In this document: positions 1-7,413 of the stretch, in pieces
Layout of the letters: the number at the start of each line of letters is the position of its first letter
Numbering within the stretch: position 1 is the first letter of the stretch
Source of the DNA: Puteibacter caeruleilacunae
GTDB taxonomy: Bacteria > Bacteroidota > Bacteroidia > Bacteroidales > Prolixibacteraceae
Assembly (NCBI GenBank): GCA_005217565.1
Contig: SJCO01000020.1
Coordinates: 1-64,000 of the forward strand
Direction of reading: 5' to 3'
DNA length: 64,000 bases
Made by a program: the position numbers and the translations under genes
Notes under the pieces: model-generated
Told to the model about the DNA's origin: nothing
Databases searched by the model: none
The model's input: the letters and a program-made list of their open reading frames with translations, nothing else

Positions 1-1
1 A

Positions 2-91
2 TGTACGATCTTCAATCCTAGAAAACCAAAGTTCGAAGAAATAAAAGCTATTTTACAAGCTTGTTACGAAGGTACTGTGATTGATTTCTAA
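2..91 (+). CDS. C-terminal end of an unidentified protein (partial)
   Basis: An open frame enters from the left edge and ends with TAA at 89-91, giving 29 residues that finish in ACYEGTVIDF. The start lies outside the window. A strong intrinsic terminator follows 48 bp downstream, as expected for the end of a real gene or operon. I do not recognise the family from so short a tail. Confidence 0.5.
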   Translation, partial: CTIFNPRKPKFEEIKAILQACYEGTVIDF

Positions 92-138
92 TTACTCTTA
101 ATACCTGTAGGATTTCAGGTGCAATAGTAAAGCCAAAG

Positions 139-167
139 GGCTGTCGATATATATCGGCAGCCTTTTT
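139..167 (+). terminator. Rho-independent terminator
   Basis: GGCTG and CAGCC close an almost perfect 11-bp stem around a TATA-type centre (139-162, one G-T wobble), directly followed by five T. It ends the transcription unit of the partial gene at the left edge. Confidence 0.85.
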
Positions 168-181
168 AATAAATTAAAATA

Positions 182-361
182 ATGATCGAGATACTTAAGA
201 TATTACAAAAATATGAGAATGGGTTAAATGAAAATCAACTTTACCCAAAGATCGAAATCTACTCGGATGGAAGCGGTGAATTAATCGATGGCCATTCAAA
301 CGTGATTATAGCATTTGATAAGATAAAAAAACTTGAAAATTTTCTAAAAGATAATCAATAG
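182..361 (+). CDS. Small hypothetical protein, 59 aa
   Basis: ATG at 182 opens 59 codons to TAG at 359-361. The product starts MIEILKILQKYENG and is rich in Lys, Glu and Ile, with a likely amphipathic helix at both ends and a short central strand region (residues 24-45). It has no signal peptide or membrane segment. It begins only 15 bp after a terminator, so it would need read-through or a promoter overlapping the hairpin. The composition looks like coding sequence, but I recognise no family. It could also be a chance ORF. Confidence 0.4.
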   Translation: MIEILKILQKYENGLNENQLYPKIEIYSDGSGELIDGHSNVIIAFDKIKKLENFLKDNQ

Positions 362-483
362 GTAAATTCTAAATTATTTTTTAGCCATCGACTATCAAAC
401 CCAATAGAATCAGACTATTACCAAATAATCAAATGCTAATTATTACATATACCAAGAATCAACATTGAATTTTTTTAAATAAA

Positions 484-1332
484 ATGAATCCAAATTTATC
501 AAATGATGTAATGGAATTGGTGAACCATACTGAGAGGTTAAAGCCTAACACAGGTTATCATACACCGAAAAAAATTGTAGAAATAGTAAATCATTCTGCA
601 GAAGATAAACAGAAAAGAGCTCACAAAAAGACCTTTACTATGGCTTTATTAGCTGGAGGCTACATAGGTATAGCTGGCTTATTGGCTTTAGTAATTGGAG
701 GGGGTTTACCAGGATTAGCTCAAAGTAATCCAGGTTTACAAAAACTTGTATTTGGGGCTGTTTTTCCTGTTGGACTCGTATTATGCGTTATAGCTGGAGC
801 TGAACTTTTTACTGGCAATACAGCATATTTTGTACCATCAGTACTTTCCAAACGTATGTCAGCAAAAATTCCACTAAAAAACTGGGGGATTGTATATATT
901 GGTAATTTTATTGGAGCAATATTAGTTTCCCTATTTTTTGCATATTTAACAGACATTCTTTCACAAAGTCCATGGTTAGACTCTGTTTATACAATTGCGA
1001 TAAAGAAAACATCTGCTCCTTTTTACAAGGTATTTCTTAAAGGTATTGCATGCAACTGGATGGTAGCCCTTGCCATGTGGATCACTTATGCAGCAAAAGA
1101 TATAACAGGAAAAATTATAGGTTTATGGTTCCCAATCATGGCTTTTGTCGCAATGGGATTTGAACATTGTGTTGCAAATATGTTTTTCATTCCAACAGCA
1201 ATATTCTATGGGGCAAATATTACCTGGACTGAGTTCTTCGTAAATAATCTGATTCCTACAACTCTGGGAAATATTGTAGGCGGGGTATTTTTAGTAGGTA
1301 CATTTTACTGGTATATATATGATAAGGAATAA
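484..1332 (+). CDS. Formate/nitrite transporter (FNT) family channel
   Basis: An inner-membrane channel of the FocA/NirC family, which moves formate, nitrite or related small anions. The 282 residues comprise a polar N-terminal extension of about 50 residues and six membrane segments. Family signatures visible are GAELFTGN (near residue 103), FLKGIACNWMV (about 184-194), the GFEHCVANMFFIP block with the conserved pore histidine (about 223-235), and NLIPTTLGNIVGG near the C-terminus. The length agrees with the family apart from the N-terminal extension, which could shorten if a later start is used. No pyruvate formate-lyase or nitrite reductase gene is adjacent, so the substrate cannot be assigned. 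The gene stands alone between a small ORF and a pseudogene. Confidence 0.92.
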   Translation: MNPNLSNDVMELVNHTERLKPNTGYHTPKKIVEIVNHSAEDKQKRAHKKTFTMALLAGGYIGIAGLLALVIGGGLPGLAQSNPGLQKLVFGAVFPVGLVLCVIAGAELFTGNTAYFVPSVLSKRMSAKIPLKNWGIVYIGNFIGAILVSLFFAYLTDILSQSPWLDSVYTIAIKKTSAPFYKVFLKGIACNWMVALAMWITYAAKDITGKIIGLWFPIMAFVAMGFEHCVANMFFIPTAIFYGANITWTEFFVNNLIPTTLGNIVGGVFLVGTFYWYIYDKE

Positions 1333-1483
1333 GAGAATACAGTATGTACTTACTTATAAGAGAGGTAGAATATTCATAATCGAACCACTTTAATTCATAC
1401 CTCTCAGATCTTCCCGCAGAAAGGTTGAAGCGTTATTTTATAACCTTTACCTATATTTGAAGCTTGGGACAAAATTATTATCA

Positions 1484-1633
1484 CAAAATATAGCCACCTT
1501 CTTAACTTTTCAGGAAAACAATGCATCGGAAGGTGGCAAGCTAATGATGCCACTTGACAATTACGGTTTTAGTAAAAAATTCGCCTTTGTTGAAGATCGT
1601 TTTGGAGTCTCGTGGCAACTAAACCTCGATTAA
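1484..1633 (+). pseudogene. VOC family (PhnB/YjdN-like) protein, internally deleted remnant
   Basis: One frame ending with TAA at 1631-1633 reads NIATFLLFQENNASE directly joined to GGKLMMPLDNYGFSKKF and then VEDRFGVSWQLNLD. The first part is the usual N-terminus of PhnB-like VOC proteins (an IATFLTFQ..NASEAM pattern) and the second is their C-terminus. The central region between them, roughly half the protein by the usual family length, is absent and no ATG precedes the frame. This looks like an in-frame internal deletion of a glyoxalase-fold gene. The family assignment rests on recalled sequence patterns. Confidence 0.7.
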
Positions 1634-1652
1634 TGGCAAGCGGTTATAAGAA

Positions 1653-1684
1653 GCGTGTGCGCCTTAAAACAGGCGCACGCTTTG
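1653..1684 (+). terminator. Hairpin, probable terminator
   Basis: GCG(TG)TGCGCCT and AGGCGCACGC form a GC-rich 10-bp stem with a two-base bulge and a short A-rich loop (1653-1680), followed by TTTGT. It sits 20 bp after the end of the VOC remnant and may be its old terminator. The T-run is short. Confidence 0.5.
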
Positions 1685-1757
1685 TGACAAAGCAGTCTCT
1701 CCCTTGATTCTGTACAACTATCCGTCTGCACTCAGAGTCAGCAATTGTTTTTAGTCC

Positions 1758-3368
1758 CTATCTAAAAATATAGTATAAACTAGTCATTAACAATACCAGT
1801 ATTGCCGATAGAATTCTTGGATCAGTAATACCCGTAACTTTCCCGTCAGTTAAAAATGAAAGTGGCTTATCCATTGTCATTTCATTCAGAACTTCGGCAC
1901 TAGTACGAGGAGTAAAAATACTAACCACGAAATAAAATACCGTGCAGATTAAAAACAGGATGGTGCATTTCAACATAAAATGAATTCCCAAAACATCGGT
2001 AATGTAACGTTTCCCGGCAATCATTTCAAAGTCGGTACAAAAGGCAAGTATTGCCAGTATAAATCCAAATATCAACGTGTAATGCCCAGCTTTAGGCGTT
2101 CCTCGTTTCGACATAATTCCGAAAATAAATACCACAGAAATTGGTGGAGAAAGCACTGCCAACAGATCGTTTATGGCTTCAAAGATGCTTGGAAATTTCG
2201 CAATTAATGGTGACCATGCAATAGCAATAACCGTTACCATTAAAATTGTAATTCGCCCAACAAGTAAAAGTTTTTTATCAGAAGTATTCGGGCGTTTTTG
2301 CTTTAAAATATCCATTGAAACTAACGTTCCGGCACTGTTTAAGGCCGAAGCAATGGTACTCATTAATGCTGCTAATAATGCTGCCGACATTAATCCTTTC
2401 AGCCCAACCGGAAGAACATTCAAAATAAGAACAGGAAGCGCCTGATCAGCAATTTCAATTTTATCCCGCAAAATAATGTAGGCAAATATTCCAGGAAATA
2501 TCATTATGAATACCGGAAGTATTTTTATGAAACCTGCAAAAACAGGACCATTCTGAGCATCTTTCAAGGTTTTCGCACCTAACACCTTTTGTACAATGGT
2601 TTGGTCGGCACACCAATAGTTAAGTCCCAAAACAATATATCCAGGAATGAAAATCAGGAATGGTAAAGGCGAATCGAGTGAAGATTGAATCAGACTAAGT
2701 TGGTCGGGCTTTAATGCAGCTTTTAATTCTGCAAAGCTTGTTACCCCATGTTCTGGCAAAGCCATCATAGCAAGTACAGTCATAATTCCAGCTCCAATAA
2801 TTAGTATGCCCGACTGCAATGCTTCGGTTAGTACAACAGCTTTTAATCCGCCTATAATTGAATAAATTAAAGTAGCCACCGCAATAACTACGATCGCTGT
2901 ATATTTTTCAATCCCAAAGAAATTTTCGAATACAAGAGCCCCTGCGTATAAACTTACACCTATGTGCAAAAACAGAGCAGTAAACAATGAAATTACCGCA
3001 AGCATAGTTCGTGTTGACGAATCGTATCTTCTTTCAAGGAACTCAGGTAAAGTGGAAATTTTTGATTTGAAATAAAAAGGTGCGAAAACAAGTCCTAAAA
3101 TAATTAACAGGAAAGGAGCTCCCCATTCAAAATTCCCCCAGACCAAACCATCAGAGAATCCCTGGCCTGCCAATCCAACCATATGGATAGTTGAGATATT
3201 AGCCGCAAATAGAGCAGTCCCGATTAAAGGCCATTTCAATGAACGTCCGGCAAGAAAAAATCCTTCACTGGAACCGTTTTTCCGATTCATCCCTGAAAAA
3301 ACACCGATTCCTACAATCAGTAACATGTAGCCAATCAGAATAATATAGTCGATAGTTGCTAAATTCAT
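1758..3368 (-). CDS. Sodium:solute symporter family transporter (SSS/SGLT-like)
   Basis: An inner-membrane Na+-coupled symporter of about 536 residues and roughly 13-14 hydrophobic segments. Typical SSS features are GFFLAGRSLKWPLIGTALFAAN near the N-terminus (second membrane segment), the ISTLPEFLERRYDSS loop, the YSIIGGLKAVVLTEALQ segment and an NSAGTLVSMDI block in the middle. I prefer the start at 3368 (MNLATIDYI), which places the first membrane helix at the usual distance; an in-frame ATG at 3392 adds eight residues. Members next to carbohydrate genes usually carry sugars or sialic acid, but nothing adjacent indicates the substrate here. Confidence 0.9.
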   Translation of the reverse strand: MNLATIDYIILIGYMLLIVGIGVFSGMNRKNGSSEGFFLAGRSLKWPLIGTALFAANISTIHMVGLAGQGFSDGLVWGNFEWGAPFLLIILGLVFAPFYFKSKISTLPEFLERRYDSSTRTMLAVISLFTALFLHIGVSLYAGALVFENFFGIEKYTAIVVIAVATLIYSIIGGLKAVVLTEALQSGILIIGAGIMTVLAMMALPEHGVTSFAELKAALKPDQLSLIQSSLDSPLPFLIFIPGYIVLGLNYWCADQTIVQKVLGAKTLKDAQNGPVFAGFIKILPVFIMIFPGIFAYIILRDKIEIADQALPVLILNVLPVGLKGLMSAALLAALMSTIASALNSAGTLVSMDILKQKRPNTSDKKLLLVGRITILMVTVIAIAWSPLIAKFPSIFEAINDLLAVLSPPISVVFIFGIMSKRGTPKAGHYTLIFGFILAILAFCTDFEMIAGKRYITDVLGIHFMLKCTILFLICTVFYFVVSIFTPRTSAEVLNEMTMDKPLSFLTDGKVTGITDPRILSAILVLLMTSLYYIFR

Positions 3369-3768
3369 ATGTCTAAGATTTTGAAAGACCATAGGCGGAA
3401 ATTAATACTTCACGTCTGATCAATTTTTGTAATGCTTATCGGTCAATTAATTTTTGGTTTAATCTTTTACCTCTCTGTTCCTAACGGGTAATGAAGGGGT
3501 TAAAATTATTAAGCCAGAATATGAAAACATTGTAGTATTCTCGCATTTATTTGCACAATTTCGACATTTTGAGAAAATCATCTAATTTGATTATGTCTTT
3601 CAAGAATATACTACTGAGTATGGATTCAAAATCAATTCCATATTTCTCCTGACTAAAACGGTTCGATTTGTGCCAGTATAAACAGTCACTCCGTTTTAGC
3701 CACCTCCTTCTGCTATAAGATAAAATACGCCAAAGGAGAAAAATTGCTAGACCTATTATATCGTGGAA
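3369..3768. other. Intergenic region with a 9-bp inverted repeat
   Basis: There is no coding sequence I can support. CTAAAACGG (3653-3661) and CCGTTTTAG (3691-3699) form a perfect 9-bp inverted repeat with a 29-base spacer, between the end of the lipoprotein pair and the start of the symporter. It could be an operator or a weak terminator for the lipoprotein genes. No T-run follows it on the minus strand. Confidence 0.4.
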
Positions 3769-4557
3769 TTATTCTTTTCTAAAAAATAATCTAACATTAT
3801 TATCCGTTCGAACATATACTTCATTTATTTTTCCAGGAACCCATATAGGATACTTTTCTTGCAGATAGTCAACGGCTATTTTAAATAATTCGGATTTAAA
3901 TTTCTCATTTTTCTCATGATTGGGAACAAAGTTGTTTATATAAAAACCATTTATAGTACTATCCTTTTCTATGATAAAACCTAAATCGAAAAAAGGCCCG
4001 CCACCGTTTGCTGATTTATCTTCTTCTATATCTACCTCTGACACATTAATTGTAGTCAAATAGTCATTTGTTTTTTTATTTTCAGATGGCAATCTTGGTT
4101 CTTCATCACAATCCCAATATGAAACAACAACATTATTTAAGTCAGCGTTTTGTATGAATAGACTATCAGCCAGCCTATGCATATTCTTTTTAAAATCAAT
4201 TCCGAACTTCTCAATGATTATTTTATCCATATAGTCGCCATAGCAACCTTGTGTCTGTCCTTCATAAACAACACATCCTATTAAGTCTACATCGAATGTT
4301 AATCCTTTCTCACGGCAAAGTTCTCGTAATTCTTTTTCATATCTCAAACTCTTCGAACCAAACCCAAAACTCTGAGTAAAAACTATTTTACCTTGAGCGA
4401 TGTCGTGCTTGGCTCTGTTAATTTCAGAGATACATAGTGTATCTTTCTTGTTTGGATTTTCAACATAGGCAATCCTATCTTTCAGCCTATCGTTTACCGA
4501 TTTTTGCGAACAAGCTAAAAACGTAGCTATTATGAATATAGTTATTAAATACGTCAT
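3769..4557 (-). CDS. Hypothetical lipoprotein, 262 aa
   Basis: The N-terminus MTYLITIFIIATFLAC is a short hydrophobic signal ending in a lipobox (FLAC), so the protein should be lipid-anchored. The mature part has no family I recognise. It contains two short Cys-containing stretches (LIGCVVYEGQTQGCYGD, about residues 92-108; YWDCDEE about 147-153) and a basic C-terminus ending RLFFRKE. The start overlaps the stop of the upstream gene by four bases, which implies translational coupling. The two genes form an isolated minus-strand pair, perhaps a surface or toxin/immunity-type pair, but nothing in the sequence shows which. Confidence 0.6.
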   Translation of the reverse strand: MTYLITIFIIATFLACSQKSVNDRLKDRIAYVENPNKKDTLCISEINRAKHDIAQGKIVFTQSFGFGSKSLRYEKELRELCREKGLTFDVDLIGCVVYEGQTQGCYGDYMDKIIIEKFGIDFKKNMHRLADSLFIQNADLNNVVVSYWDCDEEPRLPSENKKTNDYLTTINVSEVDIEEDKSANGGGPFFDLGFIIEKDSTINGFYINNFVPNHEKNEKFKSELFKIAVDYLQEKYPIWVPGKINEVYVRTDNNVRLFFRKE

Positions 4558-5075
4558 CGTTTTTCTCTAGAAAGTGGAAGATCGTAATAAGGATTATGGT
4601 TTTTATCCAATCTATTTAACAAGCTATCATTGGAAATTTCCAGTATCCAATTTCCAAAACCAGTCTTATCATTCATTTTTATCTTGCTTAATCTGATAAT
4701 GTCTAAATATTCATTATCGGACCACTTTAATTCAAACCTCTCAAATTTATGTGCACTTTTAGGATGATAAGTGGAATCATAAGAAACTCCCAAGTGTTTA
4801 TTGATCTTGTTTTTTAAAACTTCTTTTGCCTTTTTATCAATATTAAAAATCATCATATCCCAGATAGTATCGGCAACACATCTACAAACAAAATTTGAAT
4901 CGTTTCTATTCTCTAAAGATTTAAACCTTGTTTCTTTGTTTTCGCTTATTATAGTCCATTCTGAAGTAATACGGTCTTCAAGTTTATTGCCTAAATATTC
5001 AAAACGTGTACGCTTCTCAACTTGGCATGAAGAGCAGAATAGAATTATAATGTAAATCGCGATTGTGTATCTCAT
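4554..5075 (-). CDS. Hypothetical lipoprotein, 173 aa
   Basis: The signal sequence MRYTIAIYIIILFCSSC ends in a near-lipobox (CSSC), followed by a charged mature domain of about 155 residues with no recognised family. The pattern of alternating hydrophobic and polar residues around 90-160 (for example FELKWSDNEYLDIIRL) suggests a beta-rich fold. It is the first gene of a two-gene operon: its TGA overlaps the ATG of the next lipoprotein (4554-4557). No clear promoter was found upstream. Confidence 0.55.
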   Translation of the reverse strand: MRYTIAIYIIILFCSSCQVEKRTRFEYLGNKLEDRITSEWTIISENKETRFKSLENRNDSNFVCRCVADTIWDMMIFNIDKKAKEVLKNKINKHLGVSYDSTYHPKSAHKFERFELKWSDNEYLDIIRLSKIKMNDKTGFGNWILEISNDSLLNRLDKNHNPYYDLPLSREKR

Positions 5076-5224
5076 TTCAGTAATGAATCAAGTGTTAATT
5101 ACTCCCATTGTTGGGACATTTAAAGTATAGAATCAGACAAGTCATTCAGGTCGACTGGATAAATCTGAATAACGAGAATCCTTAGTTTGTGAATCACCAA
5201 AGTCGCCTTCCATTATTTTCCTTG

Positions 5225-5670
5225 CTATGGTTGCACTGTTATTTTATCTATCTCGAAACAACATTCCCTTACTGCATTTATATCTGTTAATCCTTCGTTA
5301 TATGGTGTTTGCTCTTTTTTTCGCTGGACAATTCATCGCCTAAAATCTCTATCTAATTCAGTAAGACTGCGAACAGGACTCACTTCTCCATTACCAGTTT
5401 TAGCTTTGTCTATATCCAACGTCTGAATTACTTTGAAATTTTCAATAACATATAGCTTAGCGACCACACAACATCCTCTCTCTCCTCCATCAACCTATTT
5501 ACTTTTGGTTGCACTATCCAAATGCCGATAGGAAAAAACCAGATCAAGAAGAATTCTCCTGCAAAATCTCCAAAACTCACTTCATTCTGTAATTCTACAG
5601 TCCTAATTGTTTTAGCTACAAATTTAGCTCCCTTTTCATTGATAAATCTAAAAGTAGTGAACTTATGGTA
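5225..5670 (-). pseudogene. Decayed small membrane-associated protein gene
   Basis: The upstream part (from 5670 down) reads in one frame as FGDFAGEFFLIWFFPIGIW followed by IVQPKVNRLME, a clear membrane-anchor segment, and stops at 5428-5430. A second frame over the downstream half reads KLYVIENFKVIQTLDIDKAK, VSPVRSLTELDRDF and, after a TGA at 5333-5335, EQTPYNEGLTDINAVRECC, ending at 5225. It also carries an in-frame TAG upstream. Two frames with coding character plus internal stops point to a frameshifted, decaying gene. Its family is not identified. Confidence 0.5.
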
Positions 5671-6286
5671 TTAAACAAAATGTTACTAAAAAACGCGCCT
5701 TACTTTAGCTTGCCTGAAGTGCTGTAAATTTTAGTTAATTGACGTCAAGCTAAATTATCGGCGCATTAATCTGAAGTATTCAATATTTAATACTTCTCGA
5801 GACTCAATAAACTGATAGTAACTACAGGAGTATTTCGTTGGTTTCCTCAAGAAATAAATCCTTTATCCAGCATCAAATCAATGGATCAAAAAAGAAAACT
5901 ATCAGGCAGAAATTTGATATCAAAGGAATACCCCCTATGCTACCTCCTAATGACAGAGATTTATAGTTATTCTCTACATTTTCTCTATCTAAACTTTAAC
6001 TTAATTTTATCTAGAATAGAATCTAGGTAAAATTTGGATAAAGATTACCTTGAGTTTACCTAAAGAATGCTGGGACAGGAAAGTGGTGCTTTTACCCGTT
6101 TGAAGAATAGCCAATATCGATTGAAAAGGCCTCAATTTCGCATGGTTTTAGATCCGATCGTTCTGAAATATTCAACACCTCCACATAACTGATAAAGTAT
6201 TCTTTTTTCGGCACTATAGTAATCTCCCACAACGATTCTATTTTTGCAATCTCCAGATAGCAATTCTCCTACTCTTCCTTACTAAC
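5671..6286. other. Non-coding tract with gene remnants and an inverted repeat
   Basis: No intact gene is present. GAAGTATT (5773-5780) and AATACTTC (5789-5796) form a perfect hairpin. A plus-strand frame ending at 5964-5966 reads IKGIPPMLPPNDRDL and looks like the tail of a lost gene. A minus-strand open stretch lies at 6092-6268. The tract reads as a gene graveyard next to the reverse-transcriptase island. Confidence 0.4.
6092..6268 (-). pseudogene. Possible gene remnant, 58 codons without a start
   Basis: The frame between a TAG at 6269-6271 and a TAA at 6092-6094 reads EIAKIESLWEITIVPKKEYF, then SYVEVLNISERSDLKPC and EIEAFSIDIGYSSNG. The alternating pattern resembles beta strands of a real protein, but there is no start codon and no recognised family. 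It may be a 3' remnant. Confidence 0.3.
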
Positions 6287-6346
6287 CCCTTACTTTCCCT
6301 TATCAAAACCCCGTATTCTCTAATGTTGAGTAGTAGAAAGTAAGGG
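6287..6346. repeat. 11-bp perfect inverted repeat
   Basis: CCCTTACTTTC at 6287-6297 is the exact reverse complement of GAAAGTAAGGG at 6336-6346, with a 38-base spacer. The right arm is also the first unit of the 11-bp direct-repeat series that follows. Confidence 0.7.
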
Positions 6347-6412
6347 TTTGGTAAGAGTTTGACAAAAGTTTGAGAAGAGGTTGACAAGGGATTGACTAAT
6401 GTCTGATAAATT
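6336..6412 (+). repeat. Iteron-like 11-bp direct repeats
   Basis: Five contiguous 11-mers in exact register at 6347, 6358, 6369, 6380 and 6391 share the pattern TTTGACAAGAG: TTTGGTAAGAG, TTTGACAAAAG, TTTGAGAAGAG, GTTGACAAGGG, ATTGACTAATG. Flanking units at 6336 and 6402 are more diverged. A period near one helical turn would place bound protein on one face of the DNA, as with replication iterons or multi-site operators. The tract lies 1 kb upstream of a winged-helix protein gene that is a natural candidate to bind it. Confidence 0.65.
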
Positions 6413-6513
6413 ATTTTTCATGATTTTTGTCATGTGATTAGCATATAAAAAGAACCTCAAAATGGGTCGCTGGGAAAAAAAATAAAAAAAATTAAACTTT
6501 TTTTGGGCTTCAT

Positions 6514-6554
6514 AGATCGCAAAATCGTGCACTTATTTCACAATTTTGCGATCT
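6514..6554. repeat. 12-bp perfect inverted repeat
   Basis: AGATCGCAAAAT (6514-6525) and ATTTTGCGATCT (6543-6554) are exact reverse complements separated by 17 bases. A T/A-rich tract lies just before it. It could be an operator, the base of an RNA hairpin, or a recombination site. Confidence 0.65.
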
Positions 6555-6563
6555 GTGCCACTT
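6554..6563 (+). repeat. Left copy of a 10-bp inverted repeat flanking the RT island
   Basis: TGTGCCACTT here is the reverse complement of AAGTGGCACA at 9370-9379, on the far side of the reverse-transcriptase gene. It sits in a run of related GTGCCA/GGCAC words between 6555 and 6595. It is short, so chance is possible. Confidence 0.3.
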
Positions 6564-6631
6564 TTTTGCACCTCATGGCACTTACCGGTCACTTGCCCCG
6601 ACTTTGAGAAATGCCAAATTTGTTTTAAACT

Positions 6632-6659
6632 TGCATCGTGAGGTTCTGATAACGATGCA
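6632..6659 (+). other. Hairpin TGCATCG/CGATGCA
   Basis: TGCATCG (6632-6638) pairs perfectly with CGATGCA (6653-6659) around a 14-base loop. An overlapping alternative pairs GTGAG in the loop with CTCAC just 3' of the stem, so two exclusive folds are possible. It lies in the long non-coding leader of the winged-helix/RT cassette. Confidence 0.4.
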
Positions 6660-7142
6660 TCTCACAACTGAAACAAGCGTTCTTTATAGCAGAAATGCAA
6701 ACTGTAAGTTATCCACCTTTGAAGGAAAGTTGATTGAATGATCACTTCAAATTTTCATTGCCTGGAAAATGCTCATGGCGGTAATATAATGTTATCAACG
6801 TGATTTTTTGATCTCAATCAATGAGGCGACGGATGGTGGTTTACAAAAGGAACAATCGTTTAAGTTAACGATGCAGAGTGAAGCTCTCGTAAGAACGCGT
6901 AGAGTTGAATCTCAAATTTTATCTCACAGCAGAGAATCGGCCGATTCCAGTTACTGTGATGGACATGTTGGTAAAGCCTGGATAGCAGGTCAAAATTAAT
7001 TCGCAGAACACAGGCGACAAATGCACTGTTGTGGTTCTACCATCATGGAAGTCGAGTAATCAGAATTTTAGTAGTACTGTGTTTGGCATATACTTTATGT
7101 CCTAACCCGTCGTGTCTAAATTTCTGGAAATTAAGTTATCAT
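6660..7142. other. Long non-coding leader of the winged-helix/RT cassette
   Basis: No supportable gene lies here. One plus-strand frame (6808-6999) is open only from a TTG and is not convincing. A 14-base near-palindrome, AATTTC-TG-GAAATT, at 7119-7132 could be an operator. The stretch has mixed GC content unlike the AT-rich tract before it, consistent with a structured RNA. Confidence 0.35.
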
Positions 7143-7191
7143 CTGGACCCCCAGGCGTAATGCCTGTTGGTCTTCTCGTCTGAGGATCCAG
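7143..7191 (+). ncRNA. Candidate structured RNA with a three-way junction
   Basis: An outer stem CTGGA (7143-7147) with TCCAG (7187-7191) encloses two hairpins. The first is CAGGC-GTAAT-GCCTG (7152-7166). The second is TCTTC (7171-7175) with GAGGA (7182-7186) around a six-base loop, and its 3' strand stacks directly on the outer stem. All pairs are Watson-Crick except one G-U. It lies 222 bp before the winged-helix gene and about 1.1 kb before the RT gene, so it could be an RNA partner of the RT or a regulatory leader. The prediction is from base pairing only. Confidence 0.45.
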
Positions 7192-7212
7192 TAATCTTTA
7201 AATTAAAACACC

Positions 7213-7362
7213 ATGAGGAATATTGGAAACTCATCTATTGACTCAATGTCAACGTCAAAACTTATTGTTGGTAACCAGAGTTTGGATACCGCATCATCTG
7301 GAAACTATCGAAGGTTTTGCCTACCTGACAATAAACATGAAGTAAAGCGTGATAAAAACTAA
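7213..7362 (+). CDS. Small hypothetical protein, 49 aa
   Basis: ATG at 7213 opens 49 codons to TAA at 7360-7362. The product begins MRNIGNSSIDSMSTSK and ends with a basic tail (KHEVKRDKN). It is Ser/Asn-rich and soluble. It lies between the predicted structured RNA and the winged-helix gene (51 bp away) on the same strand, so it may be the first gene of the cassette. No family is recognised, and a chance ORF cannot be excluded. Confidence 0.35.
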   Translation: MRNIGNSSIDSMSTSKLIVGNQSLDTASSGNYRRFCLPDNKHEVKRDKN

Positions 7363-7413
7363 TTAATTGGCCGTTAACATTCAAGTTTTCACCAACGTCT
7401 AATCACATTAACA

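Noticed and set aside
6808-6999. A 63-codon plus-strand frame in the RT leader
   Set aside because: It opens only from TTG, has no recognised family and overlaps the stretch that looks like structured RNA. I do not count it as a gene.
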